A DNA stretch of 30,157 nt, taken from the NCBI GenBank assembly GCA_000226015.1, contig JH153050.1, positions 33,293-63,449 of the forward strand. The letters are read 5' to 3'. Numbering within the stretch: position 1 is the stretch's first letter; each line of letters starts with the position of its first letter. Of this stretch, positions 20,441 to 30,157 are shown piece by piece. The stretch is from Mnemiopsis leidyi. Taxonomy: Eukaryota > Ctenophora > Tentaculata > Lobata > Bolinopsidae. Made by a program: the position numbers and the translations under genes. The notes under the pieces are model-generated. The model saw nothing but the letters and a program-made list of their open reading frames with translations. It searched no databases and had not been told where the DNA came from.

Positions 20441-23400
20441 TCAACTAGACGAAACGAACGTTTTGGGAATCTTATACTGCTCCAACAAGAGTTTAGATGC
20501 AAGTTTTCTAGCGTCACCCTGAACGAGAACGTTCTCCGACTTAATTCCCGGCACGACAGAGGCAGAGGAGGACATGATGTGTTGGAGTTTTTGTGCCAGC
20601 TCCTTCGCTTCAATCCCAAACACTTCAAAGTTCGAAATAATTGTAACTTTCTTGTTCCCAGTTCGTTTCTCCACTTTGAACTGTATGGGAGGGAGGTCTC
20701 CCTTAACCGTGATGGGAAACTTGTCTGGCAGAGACACGATGTAACATTTACCACAGTTCGACTCAACTTTCTGGACTACTTGGTTCCAGGGAGCGGTTAG
20801 GTCACGTGTCTTCATGACGGTTGAAAGTAGAGGGTCCAATCGGACCAGTTTCTTGTCGTTAGGATCCGCTAGTTGGTTCGACTTAATGTAGGAAACCACG
20901 TGATCTCTTAGTGTTTTTCGAGTTAAAATATCGCCTTTCTTATGGCCTGAAATAATCATGAGAATTCAGTCTATTGATCTTTTTTCGCTGGGAGTAAAAT
21001 TAATTAAGTTAATTTAGACTTAATACCAAGATGCAACTAAATATTGAAACAAATAGCTTAATTTTTCATGACATACCATAAAGCGAAAACAGTTTAGTAA
21101 CATGCGCATTGCAGGTGAATGCCTGGACAACTGCGATGTTTTCTTCCTCCTCGACATCCTCTTCCTCCTTCTCCAGCTTCTTAACACCTCTAAAGTTTTC
21201 GTGCGCAAAGTTCACCTCTGTTATATTCAACACTCCTGGTGATGCAATTCACTTAGATAAACAAAAACCAAATTCAGTGCTGTTTTTGGATATGTTCTTT
21301 TATTCATATGTACCTTCTACGATTTTGATGATAATTTTACTTACCTTTTTTCTGCTCTTTTATGACAATAATTCCTTGTTTTTCCAAATCTTTCATCAGC
21401 ACACCCACTTTCTTGAAAGAGGTCTGTTTAATCTCAACAGGTTCTGTACAACACGGCTTTACGTGTTGACTGAAAAGTTAAGGGTCGGCTGGAGATAAAG
21501 ATTAGCATAATATCGATGAACATTTAGTATAGTATCGTAGAAATGATTCAAATGGACGGGTTTTCAACGTTATGAAAACCTGCTAAAACGTCTGGAAGCC
21601 ACAATAAAACTTGGCATAAATCCTCACCTGTAAAAGTTGCTGATAAGAATCGGAAGGTCGGTTTTCTTGAGGGATGTTTTCAGCGCTCTGTAACAACCCT
21701 CCAGTAGAATCTCCTCTTTGCTGTTTGTAACTTCGAGACTACCCTGGAGCGCTGAAGTGACGCTATCTACTGCTACATCTCCGGCTTCCACATCACCCAC
21801 CGCTACATCACCATCCTCTGTTGCTATCTCACCACCTTCAGCCGATATAGCACTTTCAGCTACATTTTCTGTTTCCTGTGTTGCATCGTCCGCCTCAGCC
21901 TAGGAGGAAGTTAAAGAATAACGAAAATATACATATAGTGAAAATATACATATAGAGACGTGTATTTGTAGCTGCTTAGAAAATAGCAAATAAAAGAACT
22001 ATTATCAAGGGCAGAGCAGATTCATGAAATTTACCTCGTATTTAGGAGGGGGAAGAGTTGGGAGTTTGTCCTTTGTTCCGAATTGCCACAGCTGGTCCTG
22101 ATATATTTGGTAAATGTGTATCCCCTTACCCTTCAAGCCTCGTTCGAATGCTTCTTGGCGGGACAGCGCCCAGATCCCGACCGCAAGAGCTGCTCCGTTA
22201 CCTGGACCGCAGATTGCAACGATCTGAAGAAAGAATCTAAGCTTTAACTGTGTTACATATCGAATATGAGTGCGCTTAAGGAACATACATTCTCATGATT
22301 ATAATGATTATCATGACAAAGATGATAAGGCTAAACTGATGGGAATACGAACTCTCGTGAACATATATCTTTTTCGCGGGTTCTTTGCGCAGTGAGCTAA
22401 GAATCAACATTACCGCGCGCTACCGAAGTCACGTCACAGTCCAAAAACGGCTGTAAGTAAAACGGCCCAAGATCGCCCGAAACCTGCAGACAGTCAAAAG
22501 ACAATAATCGAGAAAAAACTACGGAAACCACAGGGTAAAAATATGATACACAAAAAACTTACATCACCTGTGTCCCAATAAGGAGGGAGGGAGTTGGGGT
22601 AGATTCCAGGAAGCATGAGATCAGCACCGCCTAGCAACTTGTCTAACACTACATACGGCATTGTTACTCGGGGCACTGAAAAGTGAAACATTGGTTTCTC
22701 ACTTGCAAAACTTTCTATGCATATTACATCAACCAAATCTAGGCTCAACTAGTGAAGATATGATATGTCATGTTTAGACAAATAACTTACACAAGTCTGG
22801 GATCCTCCACAAAGTGTGAACTGTCGGGATAGGAACATTGTCACTTTCTAGAGTGATAAATAGCGGGACTTTGTCAATACTGTGTATCTGAAACATTTAC
22901 ATGCTTACACACTCAAGTTTATTGGGGAATAGAGTTTAATGCAGCTGCAATGTATTTACCTTTATAGATATCGCTTTTAGGGCTCAACTGGTAGAATCAT
23001 CTAGAAAATGCAGAGGGTTTGTGATCATTCCCGACTCGGCACGGTGTCGGTCCATGAATTGTTTCTGAATTGACTATCAGTGGAAATCGTGTCCGTCCAA
23101 ATATCTGCTCCGTACAGATCATTTAGCTTGGTCGATTCTCGGCCCAACTGAGGAACGCATCCATACCTGTATCATACCCAAGCTGTCATAATGCGGAAGC
23201 AGCTTTGTAGCGACTACATTTGCTTTGTTAGGCAAGACTTCAATTATTTCCGGATTTTTTGAGAATGTATCCTCGACCAGATGCCTGAACTTCTTCCTGC
23301 AAGAATTCATTATTTATAAGTTTGAAGACTTTTTCCAAGATTCAGGAGGGAAGCAGTTCAAATGACAGTTAAATTTCACGCCATAAACCAATTCTCGACT

Positions 23401-23555
23401 AATTGTCAATCAATTGAAATCTTAGCTCTCGACACACTTGAGCTGTTAATCGACATTTCAATCAAATAAGCATGGCGAATGGCGAATGCTGATACTCACT
23501 TTTCGGATGTCTTGAGTTGGACACTGGATTTTACTCGGAATGGCTTCACGAACAT
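20441..23555 (-). CDS. EIF2D: Eukaryotic translation initiation factor 2D (ligatin), nine exons
   Basis: eIF2D delivers tRNA to the ribosomal P site without GTP and helps recycle 40S subunits, in the cytosol. Exons (minus): 23555-23500, 23296-23167, 22887-22791, 22675-22563, 22223-22035, 21899-21628, 21469-21345, 21235-21077, 20946-20441. All phases agree, giving about 548 residues (human 584). The N-terminal DUF1947 domain (MFVKPFRVKS) is followed by PUA (VLDKLLGGADLMLPG, ICGPGNGAALAVGIWALS). A winged-helix region (CYRALKTSLKKTDLPIL) is followed by SWIB/MDM2 (GHKKGDILTRKTLRDHV, KKLVRLDPLL). The SUI1 domain is at the end (KRTGNKKVTIISNFEVFGI, LLLEQYKIPKTFV). The linker in exon 6 is acidic and locally repetitive (GDVAV/GDVEA). 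RPA2 starts about 230 bp downstream and TARBP1 ends 333 bp upstream, all on one strand. Confidence 0.95.
21922..21957. repeat. Two-copy 17-18 bp tandem repeat in eIF2D intron 5
   Basis: The string gaaaatatacatatag occurs twice in direct succession just upstream of eIF2D exon 6 (on its intron side). It looks like a simple slippage duplication with no evident role. Confidence 0.7.
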
Positions 23556-23887
23556 TCTATCATTTTAGCATACCTCAAGGGCACAGACTGGTTAATACCA
23601 ACATTAAATATTAAGGATCACGAAAGTATGAATTAAAAAGTGGCGTGATTGATTTATAATGGTAAGAATATTCTTGTTCAAGAGAAAGCAGATAGAAAGG
23701 CAAATATTGATCTGCAGAAAGAAATTCAAGATTCAATCATAACCCCTAAGTTCTTTAACAATAGATTTTAATAAATTATATCCATCAAAAACTAAGTAAA
23801 CCATTATATTTCATTTTACTTGAAAATCTTTAAATTGAAAAAAATTCTAACCCATTGTTTAAAATACTCTAAGTTACACTACAGCAA
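23556..23887. other. Intergenic spacer, TARBP1 stop to eIF2D start
   Basis: This 332-bp AT-rich spacer lies between same-strand genes. It should contain the TARBP1 3' UTR and the eIF2D promoter and leader. No clear signal was seen. Confidence 0.6.
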
Positions 23888-26800
23888 CTAACATCCCCCA
23901 GTTCTCATGCTGCTATCTTGCTCATTAAACAAATGTTGCTTTGAATACTCCCAAATCATGATGGAGGCAGACACGTGGACGTTCAGTGACCGTATGAGTC
24001 CCAACTGCGGTATCTCTACACAGACATCCAACTGACTCAACAGCTCAACAGGTATCCCGTCCTTCTCTCGTCCTAGCACCAGCACTGACTTTCTTGGAAA
24101 CTGAAACTTGTCAAGACTGACACTGTCTGAGGCTTGCTCCACACCCACGATTGTGTAACCCAGTTGCTTCATCTTCTTGAAGTATTGGACAGTAGGGGCT
24201 GTGTCGTATGGTACCTCTTCAAATTCGATCCATTTTTCTGATGTCATACTCAGAGATCTAAAGTCCTTGTTGTTGAGGATCTCTAAATTGTTGACGACCA
24301 TTGTCTTAACACCAAATATTTCACCAGTGCGAGACAATCCTCCAAGGTTATTTCCTTTGCTGATCAAGGAAGCAAATACAACAAGCTCACCTTTTATGGT
24401 GCACCCTCTGTCAAAGTCAATTCCTAAGTTTGTGGCCATGATTTGCCAAGGGGTTATCTTCTTTTGTAAAGTGTTAAATTCAGTCAGATCTTTAAAACGA
24501 ATAATGTAATCATTCTGCTCGGCAGATTCTGGCTTTGGATACTCCATGAAATTACCAGATATTACAGGAAATGCCATACAAGACTCAAAACTAAGCAATT
24601 CCTTTCTCGAAACACACTCGTTATCCAAAATGTTGAATTGCTGTGGTAAAGAATTAAAAATGTTGAGCAAACACAGATCGTTCAAGATATTAAAGTTGGA
24701 AAAGTATGCATTTTTCTCGATGTGTTTTGAAAGTAACTTAGTGTAGTCATGTGATTCCTTGATAAAATCAATTTGGACCTTGTAGAGCTCCGGCAGCTCC
24801 CACTTGTTGCTTTCATACACTGGTAGAAGTAGAACCAAACAGCAGCAAGCAAAGCTTCTCACATTGTGGTTGTTCGCACAAGTCCAAACACCAATCTTCT
24901 GCAGAGTTTTGTCCAGCAAAGATTGGGTGAGCTCGTTTTTGTAACTCAAATAACTTATGTGATGATACAAAATAGAGAACAGGGCACTGAGGAGAGCATT
25001 GCTGTTAGCAACTGTTTTAGATGTGCTCATAGTTTCGAATATCAGTGAGACAGTTTTGGGGTGCTTTGAAAGGATATAACAAGCACAACACTCAATAAAA
25101 CACCGTACAGAAGGCTGAGAATCAAGTGTCAAACACATCAGCATATCTTTAAGCAGCTCCTCAACTCCTAAAACATCCCTATTCCTAGTAACTGATGGTA
25201 ATATGCATAATAGAGATTGCGCTATTCTTATCTTTTTTCTGTTTGGTAAAGAATTTTGCAGAGCTGATTTGTCCAGGCTCTTAAATGACTCCAAGTAAAA
25301 GTCAACTATGCTGGAGGAAAAATCAGGATTCCGTTCAAGAATTGTGAACAGTATGTTTAAAACCTTAACCCTCAGAAATGGTACACCTTTCCTCATCCTC
25401 TGACACACAGTGTTAACAGGAGACTCACCTCCCAAGTGCTCAATGTAGGCCATAAGATCATCTTGATTCTGTTTTTCTCGACCCTGTGTTACACCAAACA
25501 GGGTGAGCTCTGTAAGCAGATCTATATAGTGAGCAGCATTCCTCATCCCACAACTTGTATAAGAGGCGAGATGGTCTACCACCAGTGTCATCACCATTCC
25601 TTTTGAGTTGGTCAGATCTTTGAATATCTCCACTGTCTTAATGACAGTCACTGAGCAGTCAGGATGATCCATAACAACTGGGTTAAACATGGTGGAGCAG
25701 AACCCATTCAGCAAATCCCAATATGTTCCTGAGTTGGAAAAGTCCTGTAGGACAGCCAGTGTGTATGGAAAAGATTCACAAAATAACACTGAATTTTGAT
25801 CCAGTACTGTTGGTGTGATAAGTTTTAAGAATTGGAACACAATTTGAATGACATTTGCACTTTTCATCTTTTGAACACTGTCAACTGCTAAACTGAAAAT
25901 ATGACAAACATCTTCAATGCTCGATTCTGTCCCACTCAGGTGAAGAAAAGCAAAGCAAATCCATGAGCTTTCCAATTCTAGTAGCTGTTCTGATGACAGA
26001 TATGGTAGAAGCCAGTGCATATTCCCAGGGCTGTCAGGGAGGGGGAACTTGGAGAATTCCTGTAGCTCTGCAAGGGCCTCCATTATGTTAGAACATTGTA
26101 GCATCACAAGAAGTTCTCTTTCTTTGCAGTTTATTGACAACAGAAGATCAAGAATTAAAAGTAGAGCTTTATTTTGCCTTTTCATAAATCGGACAGAAAG
26201 GTTGGCTAGCAGACATGCTAATTGTTTTATTTCATGCTTTGAAGTGGAACTCCTAATATTTTTTTGGAGCACATCCTCTGAAAATCGTTTGAAGAAAAGG
26301 GAACAGTTCTCAAAAATGACGTTACAGTTTCCTTGCAAGTGGTTCAACAGGATACTATTTGTTGTATTTTCTTTGAAATAGTTCAGAAGCATGTTTACAG
26401 TACTAGCCGAAAATGCAACTGAATATGTAGACACATACAGATTTATACCACAATTCATTAAAGGATTGAATAACATATCTACTGTGTCATCAGAGAGCAA
26501 GTCTTGATCATCAGCCATAGCTAGCAATAAGCCGAAACCTTGAAATTTTGGATGGAACTCCTTACATCTCATCTCATTAAGCAGATGTTCCTTTAAAATT
26601 TTGTAGTGACCCATGTCATTGCTTGATCCGAAAACTCTCATCATCAATGATAACTCTTGCCAAACAAAGTGAGTAGAATCTAGGACAAAATCAATAAATA
26701 GTGTATCAAGGAGTGTCTGAATTGACACAAGCATTTCTTTGCTATTAATTCGGCAATTTTTTGTGAGGAACTGTAAGATAAAACCCTGAACAACGCCTTT

Positions 26801-28126
26801 AACTTTATGGGGTTGTGTCAATAACACAGTTCTACACAGATGAGACAATTGGTCAACACATTTGACATCAACCTCATATGGAAGTTTCACTTTCGACAGA
26901 ATATGAGAAAGCATTGTAAGTGGGGTTGAACTGGACTTGGTGTTGCTGAGGAATTCTAGCCAGTTGTTCAAAAAATGACAGCTTATTGAACTTTCAGATT
27001 CACATAGAATCTGTGAGAAAAAGATTTTCAGTTGGTCAAAAATAGGAGGAGACTGACCTTTCTCAATGAAGTTTGGCCGATAGAACAAGTATGTGTTGTG
27101 AAGATGAGCAAACAAGAGTTTTTCAAGGGTTACAATAGCTTCAATATTCTGAATAAATGCTTCAGGAGGCAAATCTAGTAGAAGTTGAAACCCCCATCGA
27201 GAAATCATCTTGGATTCTTGAAGAATAAGCCTTCTAAAGATTGTTGTAATCCATCTGATATCTAGCACATTCTTTGAACAATGGACATATAGTTTTGGGA
27301 TTCTTGCTAAAACAGGTTGAATTATATGGCCTTGAGTTTCTTCTAAAGTTTCCAAAATTATCAATACATCCTCAATAATCAATCTTTTTTCAGGCGAGAA
27401 TGTTATGTTGGGGGAAGTTATCAAGAAGTTGACAAGGAAGAGGGATCTTTTACGGACACCACAGTCAACATCATTGAAGCAATTTAAAACTGTTTCCCAA
27501 AATCTAGAATGGTGTAAAATAAGTGAAACAAGACGACAATTCATTGAAAGAGTGTCTGTGATGTTACACAAAGTAATTAACAGAATTTTGGGTGGAAGGA
27601 AGTCAATGAGATCAGTCAAGAACTTTATCTTGGCTTCATCATCTAGTTTAAAGGCCATTTCAATCATGCCACTGGTGATTGAAACAGCTGGATGCTCAAC
27701 TTCAACTTTCAATGATAAGTACATTGATCTAAGATGTTGCTGAAACTTTTCCACAGGAATTGTGCTTTGGTCTTTCAGATAGCTATGGAATATAACAGAT
27801 AGTACTTTGAAAGCAAGATTACAACCTTCATATTCACTTTCCACAAAATAGTTGGTTGAAATATCTGACATGGTGTTCCAATGATCAAGAATTTGTGATT
27901 TTGAAGATAATATATCCAGTAAGCACTTTATCAGTTCCAAAAACTTGTCAGATTTTGCTAAGTTGTCCATTCCACATAGACTTGAGTCTAGCATTGCTTC
28001 TATACATTTAGTCAATGCGCCAGTTCCATATTTAGAGTAAAGCACCTCAGCGACCTCGTCAGATGATCTGCAATTTTCATTGACAGAGAAAAATGTAAGT
28101 GCGTCCTCTGAAGTCTGATGTGGCAT
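23888..28126 (-). CDS. TARBP1: TARBP1 / Trm3-like tRNA (guanosine-2'-O-)-methyltransferase, single exon
   Basis: This enzyme methylates the 2'-O of G18 in the tRNA D-loop using S-adenosylmethionine. The protein has 1412 residues (human about 1621). About 1230 residues of helical repeat scaffold are followed by a SPOUT (SpoU) catalytic domain. Motif 1 is NNLGGLSRTGEIFG (1259-1272, catalytic-type Arg at 1266). Motif 2 is LGREKDGIP (1351-1359), and motif 3 is EIPQLGLIRSLNVHVSA (1371-1387). These form the knotted SAM site and closely follow human TARBP1. The whole 4.2-kb frame is uninterrupted, unlike the many-exon vertebrate gene and unlike the intron-rich POLE, RPA2 and eIF2D beside it. A good acceptor (TATTTTCAG|GATTC) lies about 22 bp upstream of the ATG, so a 5' UTR intron, or trans-splicing, is likely. 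Confidence 0.93.
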   Translation of the reverse strand: MPHQTSEDALTFFSVNENCRSSDEVAEVLYSKYGTGALTKCIEAMLDSSLCGMDNLAKSDKFLELIKCLLDILSSKSQILDHWNTMSDISTNYFVESEYEGCNLAFKVLSVIFHSYLKDQSTIPVEKFQQHLRSMYLSLKVEVEHPAVSITSGMIEMAFKLDDEAKIKFLTDLIDFLPPKILLITLCNITDTLSMNCRLVSLILHHSRFWETVLNCFNDVDCGVRKRSLFLVNFLITSPNITFSPEKRLIIEDVLIILETLEETQGHIIQPVLARIPKLYVHCSKNVLDIRWITTIFRRLILQESKMISRWGFQLLLDLPPEAFIQNIEAIVTLEKLLFAHLHNTYLFYRPNFIEKGQSPPIFDQLKIFFSQILCESESSISCHFLNNWLEFLSNTKSSSTPLTMLSHILSKVKLPYEVDVKCVDQLSHLCRTVLLTQPHKVKGVVQGFILQFLTKNCRINSKEMLVSIQTLLDTLFIDFVLDSTHFVWQELSLMMRVFGSSNDMGHYKILKEHLLNEMRCKEFHPKFQGFGLLLAMADDQDLLSDDTVDMLFNPLMNCGINLYVSTYSVAFSASTVNMLLNYFKENTTNSILLNHLQGNCNVIFENCSLFFKRFSEDVLQKNIRSSTSKHEIKQLACLLANLSVRFMKRQNKALLLILDLLLSINCKERELLVMLQCSNIMEALAELQEFSKFPLPDSPGNMHWLLPYLSSEQLLELESSWICFAFLHLSGTESSIEDVCHIFSLAVDSVQKMKSANVIQIVFQFLKLITPTVLDQNSVLFCESFPYTLAVLQDFSNSGTYWDLLNGFCSTMFNPVVMDHPDCSVTVIKTVEIFKDLTNSKGMVMTLVVDHLASYTSCGMRNAAHYIDLLTELTLFGVTQGREKQNQDDLMAYIEHLGGESPVNTVCQRMRKGVPFLRVKVLNILFTILERNPDFSSSIVDFYLESFKSLDKSALQNSLPNRKKIRIAQSLLCILPSVTRNRDVLGVEELLKDMLMCLTLDSQPSVRCFIECCACYILSKHPKTVSLIFETMSTSKTVANSNALLSALFSILYHHISYLSYKNELTQSLLDKTLQKIGVWTCANNHNVRSFACCCLVLLLPVYESNKWELPELYKVQIDFIKESHDYTKLLSKHIEKNAYFSNFNILNDLCLLNIFNSLPQQFNILDNECVSRKELLSFESCMAFPVISGNFMEYPKPESAEQNDYIIRFKDLTEFNTLQKKITPWQIMATNLGIDFDRGCTIKGELVVFASLISKGNNLGGLSRTGEIFGVKTMVVNNLEILNNKDFRSLSMTSEKWIEFEEVPYDTAPTVQYFKKMKQLGYTIVGVEQASDSVSLDKFQFPRKSVLVLGREKDGIPVELLSQLDVCVEIPQLGLIRSLNVHVSASIMIWEYSKQHLFNEQDSSMRTGGC

Positions 28127-28966
28127 GGCTCATATCTCTTTAGAATCCTGAAAATATGGAAATAAACACAAATGTATATGATTTACAAGCTTATAGCCCG
28201 TTTACTGTCCTACAGCTTGTATAAAACTATAAAAAGAAATCTGGCTAAGTTCTCAGAAAAATAAGAATTTGAGAAAAAAAGAATATACATTGAACTCATT
28301 CTGATTTTAGAGTCGAGGGGCATGTCAATAACAAACATTTCTTTAATTGTGCCTGGCTGGAGGGCTACTTTGGAATTCAAGCATCTGCATAATGATCAAG
28401 TTTGGGCATACAAGTCCAGATCCGAGTTTCAATGTGAAGAGTGCATGTAGCAATCTTATCATGATTGTTGATTATAAATCCATGATCCGAAATGTGCTCA
28501 CCTTACCTAGTGCTTACCCATAGAGGCTTCTGCCTCTGGTGGCCACAAGCAATGGGCTTTGGTGAGAGCAATAAAATGGGGCCCAACTGCCAAACTTTGC
28601 GACACTTCAAGTTGTGGATTTATAAATGAATGCATGAATAAAACTTCAAATTTTGCAACACATCAATACAAAATGTTTTTCAAATAATTTAATGATGCAA
28701 TGTTATCCAATCTTGGCCGTTTTGTTAGGGTTCCGATATTGCAAAATCGTTGAACCCAACTACAGCATTTAAAGTCGATTGTTTAAACGCCTCATTTGTA
28801 TAGTTGACTTTCACTTGATGGAAGGATTTCGGAGTATAGACAAGGGGCGACAGACATGCAATTAAAACTGTGTAGCAATTTGAAGTGTATGTAAATATCT
28901 GTATTGGCTATGAATTGCTCTAACCAGAGCCCTTTTGAGCGCATCGCATGTGCCACCAGGTGCAAG

Positions 28967-29018
28967 TAGTAGTACTAAGTAGTAGTACTAAGTAGTAGCA
29001 CTAATTAGTAGTACTAAT
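28967..29018 (+). repeat. 13-bp tandem repeat, 4 copies
   Basis: The unit tagtagtactaag occurs exactly twice (28967-28992). Two variants follow, tagtagcactaat and tagtagtactaat. It is a short minisatellite containing the near-palindrome agtact. Confidence 0.95.
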
Positions 29019-29321
29019 TAATGCTTGATACTTAGATATCTAGGTAGGAAGGTGCATTTGATAAAAAACATTGTCTGACTTTGTTAAACTCTGATTTTGA
29101 TACCATGAACCTTGATATGTATTGACAATCATATGTTTTTACAATCATTTTCATGGCAACTTCACGATTTTCGTGAAACAGATGATAAAGTGAAAAAGAA
29201 AGATTAGATATAAAAGTATATTGGCCTTTGACAGCAATAGCAGCTTAATCGAGAAGGTTTTGTGACATCCATTTTTAGCCCATTTTCAGGCAATTATCAA
29301 ACCTTCTAATTTTGTTGTTTT

Positions 29322-29740
29322 TTGAGGTTAACATAGTCTAATTGGATGTATCATTCAGAAATACCATTAACATAGCTTTTAAAGTGAGGTTATTGAGGAT
29401 CAAAGGTTTTTTAGGTGAGAAATTTGAGGATAACCTCAAATTTTGCTCATAAGATCACTTCTATAAGGCATCTGAGGATAATTTTTTCGAATTTTGGATC
29501 AGGAAGTAATTGCCTTACTGATGTGATCAAAAGTTTTGAAGATGATGGTTGTTTGAGTGAAAATATTGAGGATAACATAAAGGTGGTTCTAACAACATCA
29601 TTTATATGATCTTGCTTTGTTCATCTGAGGGTAACTCCTTTGAGAGTGTTTTATATTATATTGTTGTCTCACCACATACTTGACTAAATGCTATCGCTAA
29701 AACATCAAAAACTTGAGATTTGTGTCAAATTGAGGGTAAT
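29322..29740 (+). repeat. Dispersed TGAGGRTAAY motif cluster
   Basis: The motif or a one-base variant recurs near 29322 (tgaggttaac), 29384, 29393, 29425, 29472, 29566, 29625 and 29731. Spacing is irregular, from 9 to about 106 bp. The copy at 29424-29441 is embedded in a hairpin, tttgagg-ataa-cctcaaa. No protein reading explains it. Confidence 0.6.
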
Positions 29741-30040
29741 TTTGTTATAGTTTGATTCCACTGTTGCGCGTGTGCTACGCGTTCCGAGAACAAGTAATAC
29801 TCTTTTGTTGTAAGCTCCGCTAAACAGAATAACAAAACCTGACAAAAAGGAAACATAAATAAACCAAACTTTACTTAAATATAAAAAGCTTAAAAACTAT
29901 CAACTTACTAACAACATCTACTACTATATATCCTACACTACACACTACCTAATACTACTCACCGGCTGGGTGAAGGCTCCCCTCCAAATCCAACACTCCA
30001 AGCCGTTAAATCACCACCCTCCAATTAAATCATAAATCGT

Positions 30041-30141
30041 CATTGCTAGAAAAGAAGTTGGTTAGGGAAGTTGGCTCGGCAGAGAAAAGAAAGAAAACCG
30101 AGACCAAGACCAACATTCCCCCTACTTTCTTTCCAGCAATG
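30041..30141. repeat. Imperfect inverted repeat (foldback) at the right edge
   Basis: The left arm is 30041-30079, starting cattgctagaaaagaag and ending ctcgg. The right arm is 30098-30141, starting ccgag and ending tttccagcaatg. The arms pair imperfectly around an 18-nt purine-rich loop. The arm ends match best (cattgct / agcaatg), and complementarity does not extend into the flanks. It could be a hairpin RNA gene, a small foldback element or a regulatory hairpin. Confidence 0.55.
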
Positions 30142-30157
30142 ATAGCTCCAATTTCTT

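Larger units (their letters stand above)
28127..30157. other. Gene-free region upstream of TARBP1
   Basis: This 2-kb stretch has no open frame with recognisable coding character on either strand. It contains the TARBP1 5' end, the 13-bp repeat, the TGAGGRTAAY motif cluster, a nearly G-free tract and the right-edge foldback, each listed separately. A gene or element may begin just outside the window. Confidence 0.6.

Noticed and set aside
28127-29750. Additional upstream TARBP1 coding exons
   Set aside because: No open frame continues TARBP1, and human N-terminal residues have no match here; only a 5' UTR intron is supported.
29750-30157. End of a retroelement or other mobile element at the right edge
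   Set aside because: Composition changes here, but no coding domain, terminal repeat or target duplication is visible within the window.

Overview
This window is animal nuclear DNA that is AT-rich and compact. Its genes have short introns with GT-AG ends, and most sit a few hundred bases apart. The gene content is clearly metazoan: neurochondrin, a signal-peptide-bearing LDLa/7TM receptor, RPA2, eIF2D, TARBP1 and POLE. The LDLa-bearing glycoprotein-hormone-type GPCR and the lack of other lineage marks suggest a marine invertebrate, perhaps non-bilaterian (cnidarian or placozoan grade). I cannot name the species.

Layout, left to right. (1) 1-4888, minus strand: the first 14 coding exons of POLE, the catalytic subunit of DNA polymerase epsilon, about 770 residues. 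The gene runs off the left edge, and its last visible intron holds a 35-bp tandem array. (2) 5217-7294, minus: two-exon neurochondrin. (3) 8443-10868: a head-to-head pair of intronless genes for secreted TenA-like (TENA/THI-4, thiaminase II family) proteins, here called copy A (minus) and copy B (plus). (4) 11040-14660, minus: a G-protein-coupled receptor with an LDL-receptor class A ectodomain and an LGR-type seven-helix domain but no leucine-rich repeats. (5) 16677-20213, minus: seven-exon RPA2. Its 1.86-kb fourth intron carries a third secreted TenA-like gene (copy C, 18105-18845) on the opposite strand. (6) 20441-23555, minus: nine-exon eIF2D. (7) 23888-28126, minus: TARBP1, a SpoU-type tRNA 2'-O-methyltransferase, as one 4.2-kb exon. 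(8) 28127-30157: gene-free, with a 13-bp tandem repeat, a dispersed TGAGGRTAAY motif, a nearly G-free tract and an imperfect foldback at the right edge.

Six genes lie on the minus strand and are mostly core replication, translation or tRNA-modification genes. Only TenA copies B and C are on the plus strand. The most unusual content is the secreted TenA family. TenA enzymes are normally cytosolic bacterial, fungal or plant proteins of thiamin salvage. Here three intronless copies with signal peptides lie within 10.4 kb. Copies A and B keep the recognisable active-site residues, with one Tyr replaced by Trp. Copy C keeps the pocket residues but has Gly where the catalytic Cys should be. Exon boundaries were placed by hand from reading frame, GT-AG sites, phase matching and remembered human protein sequences. 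No database search was possible.
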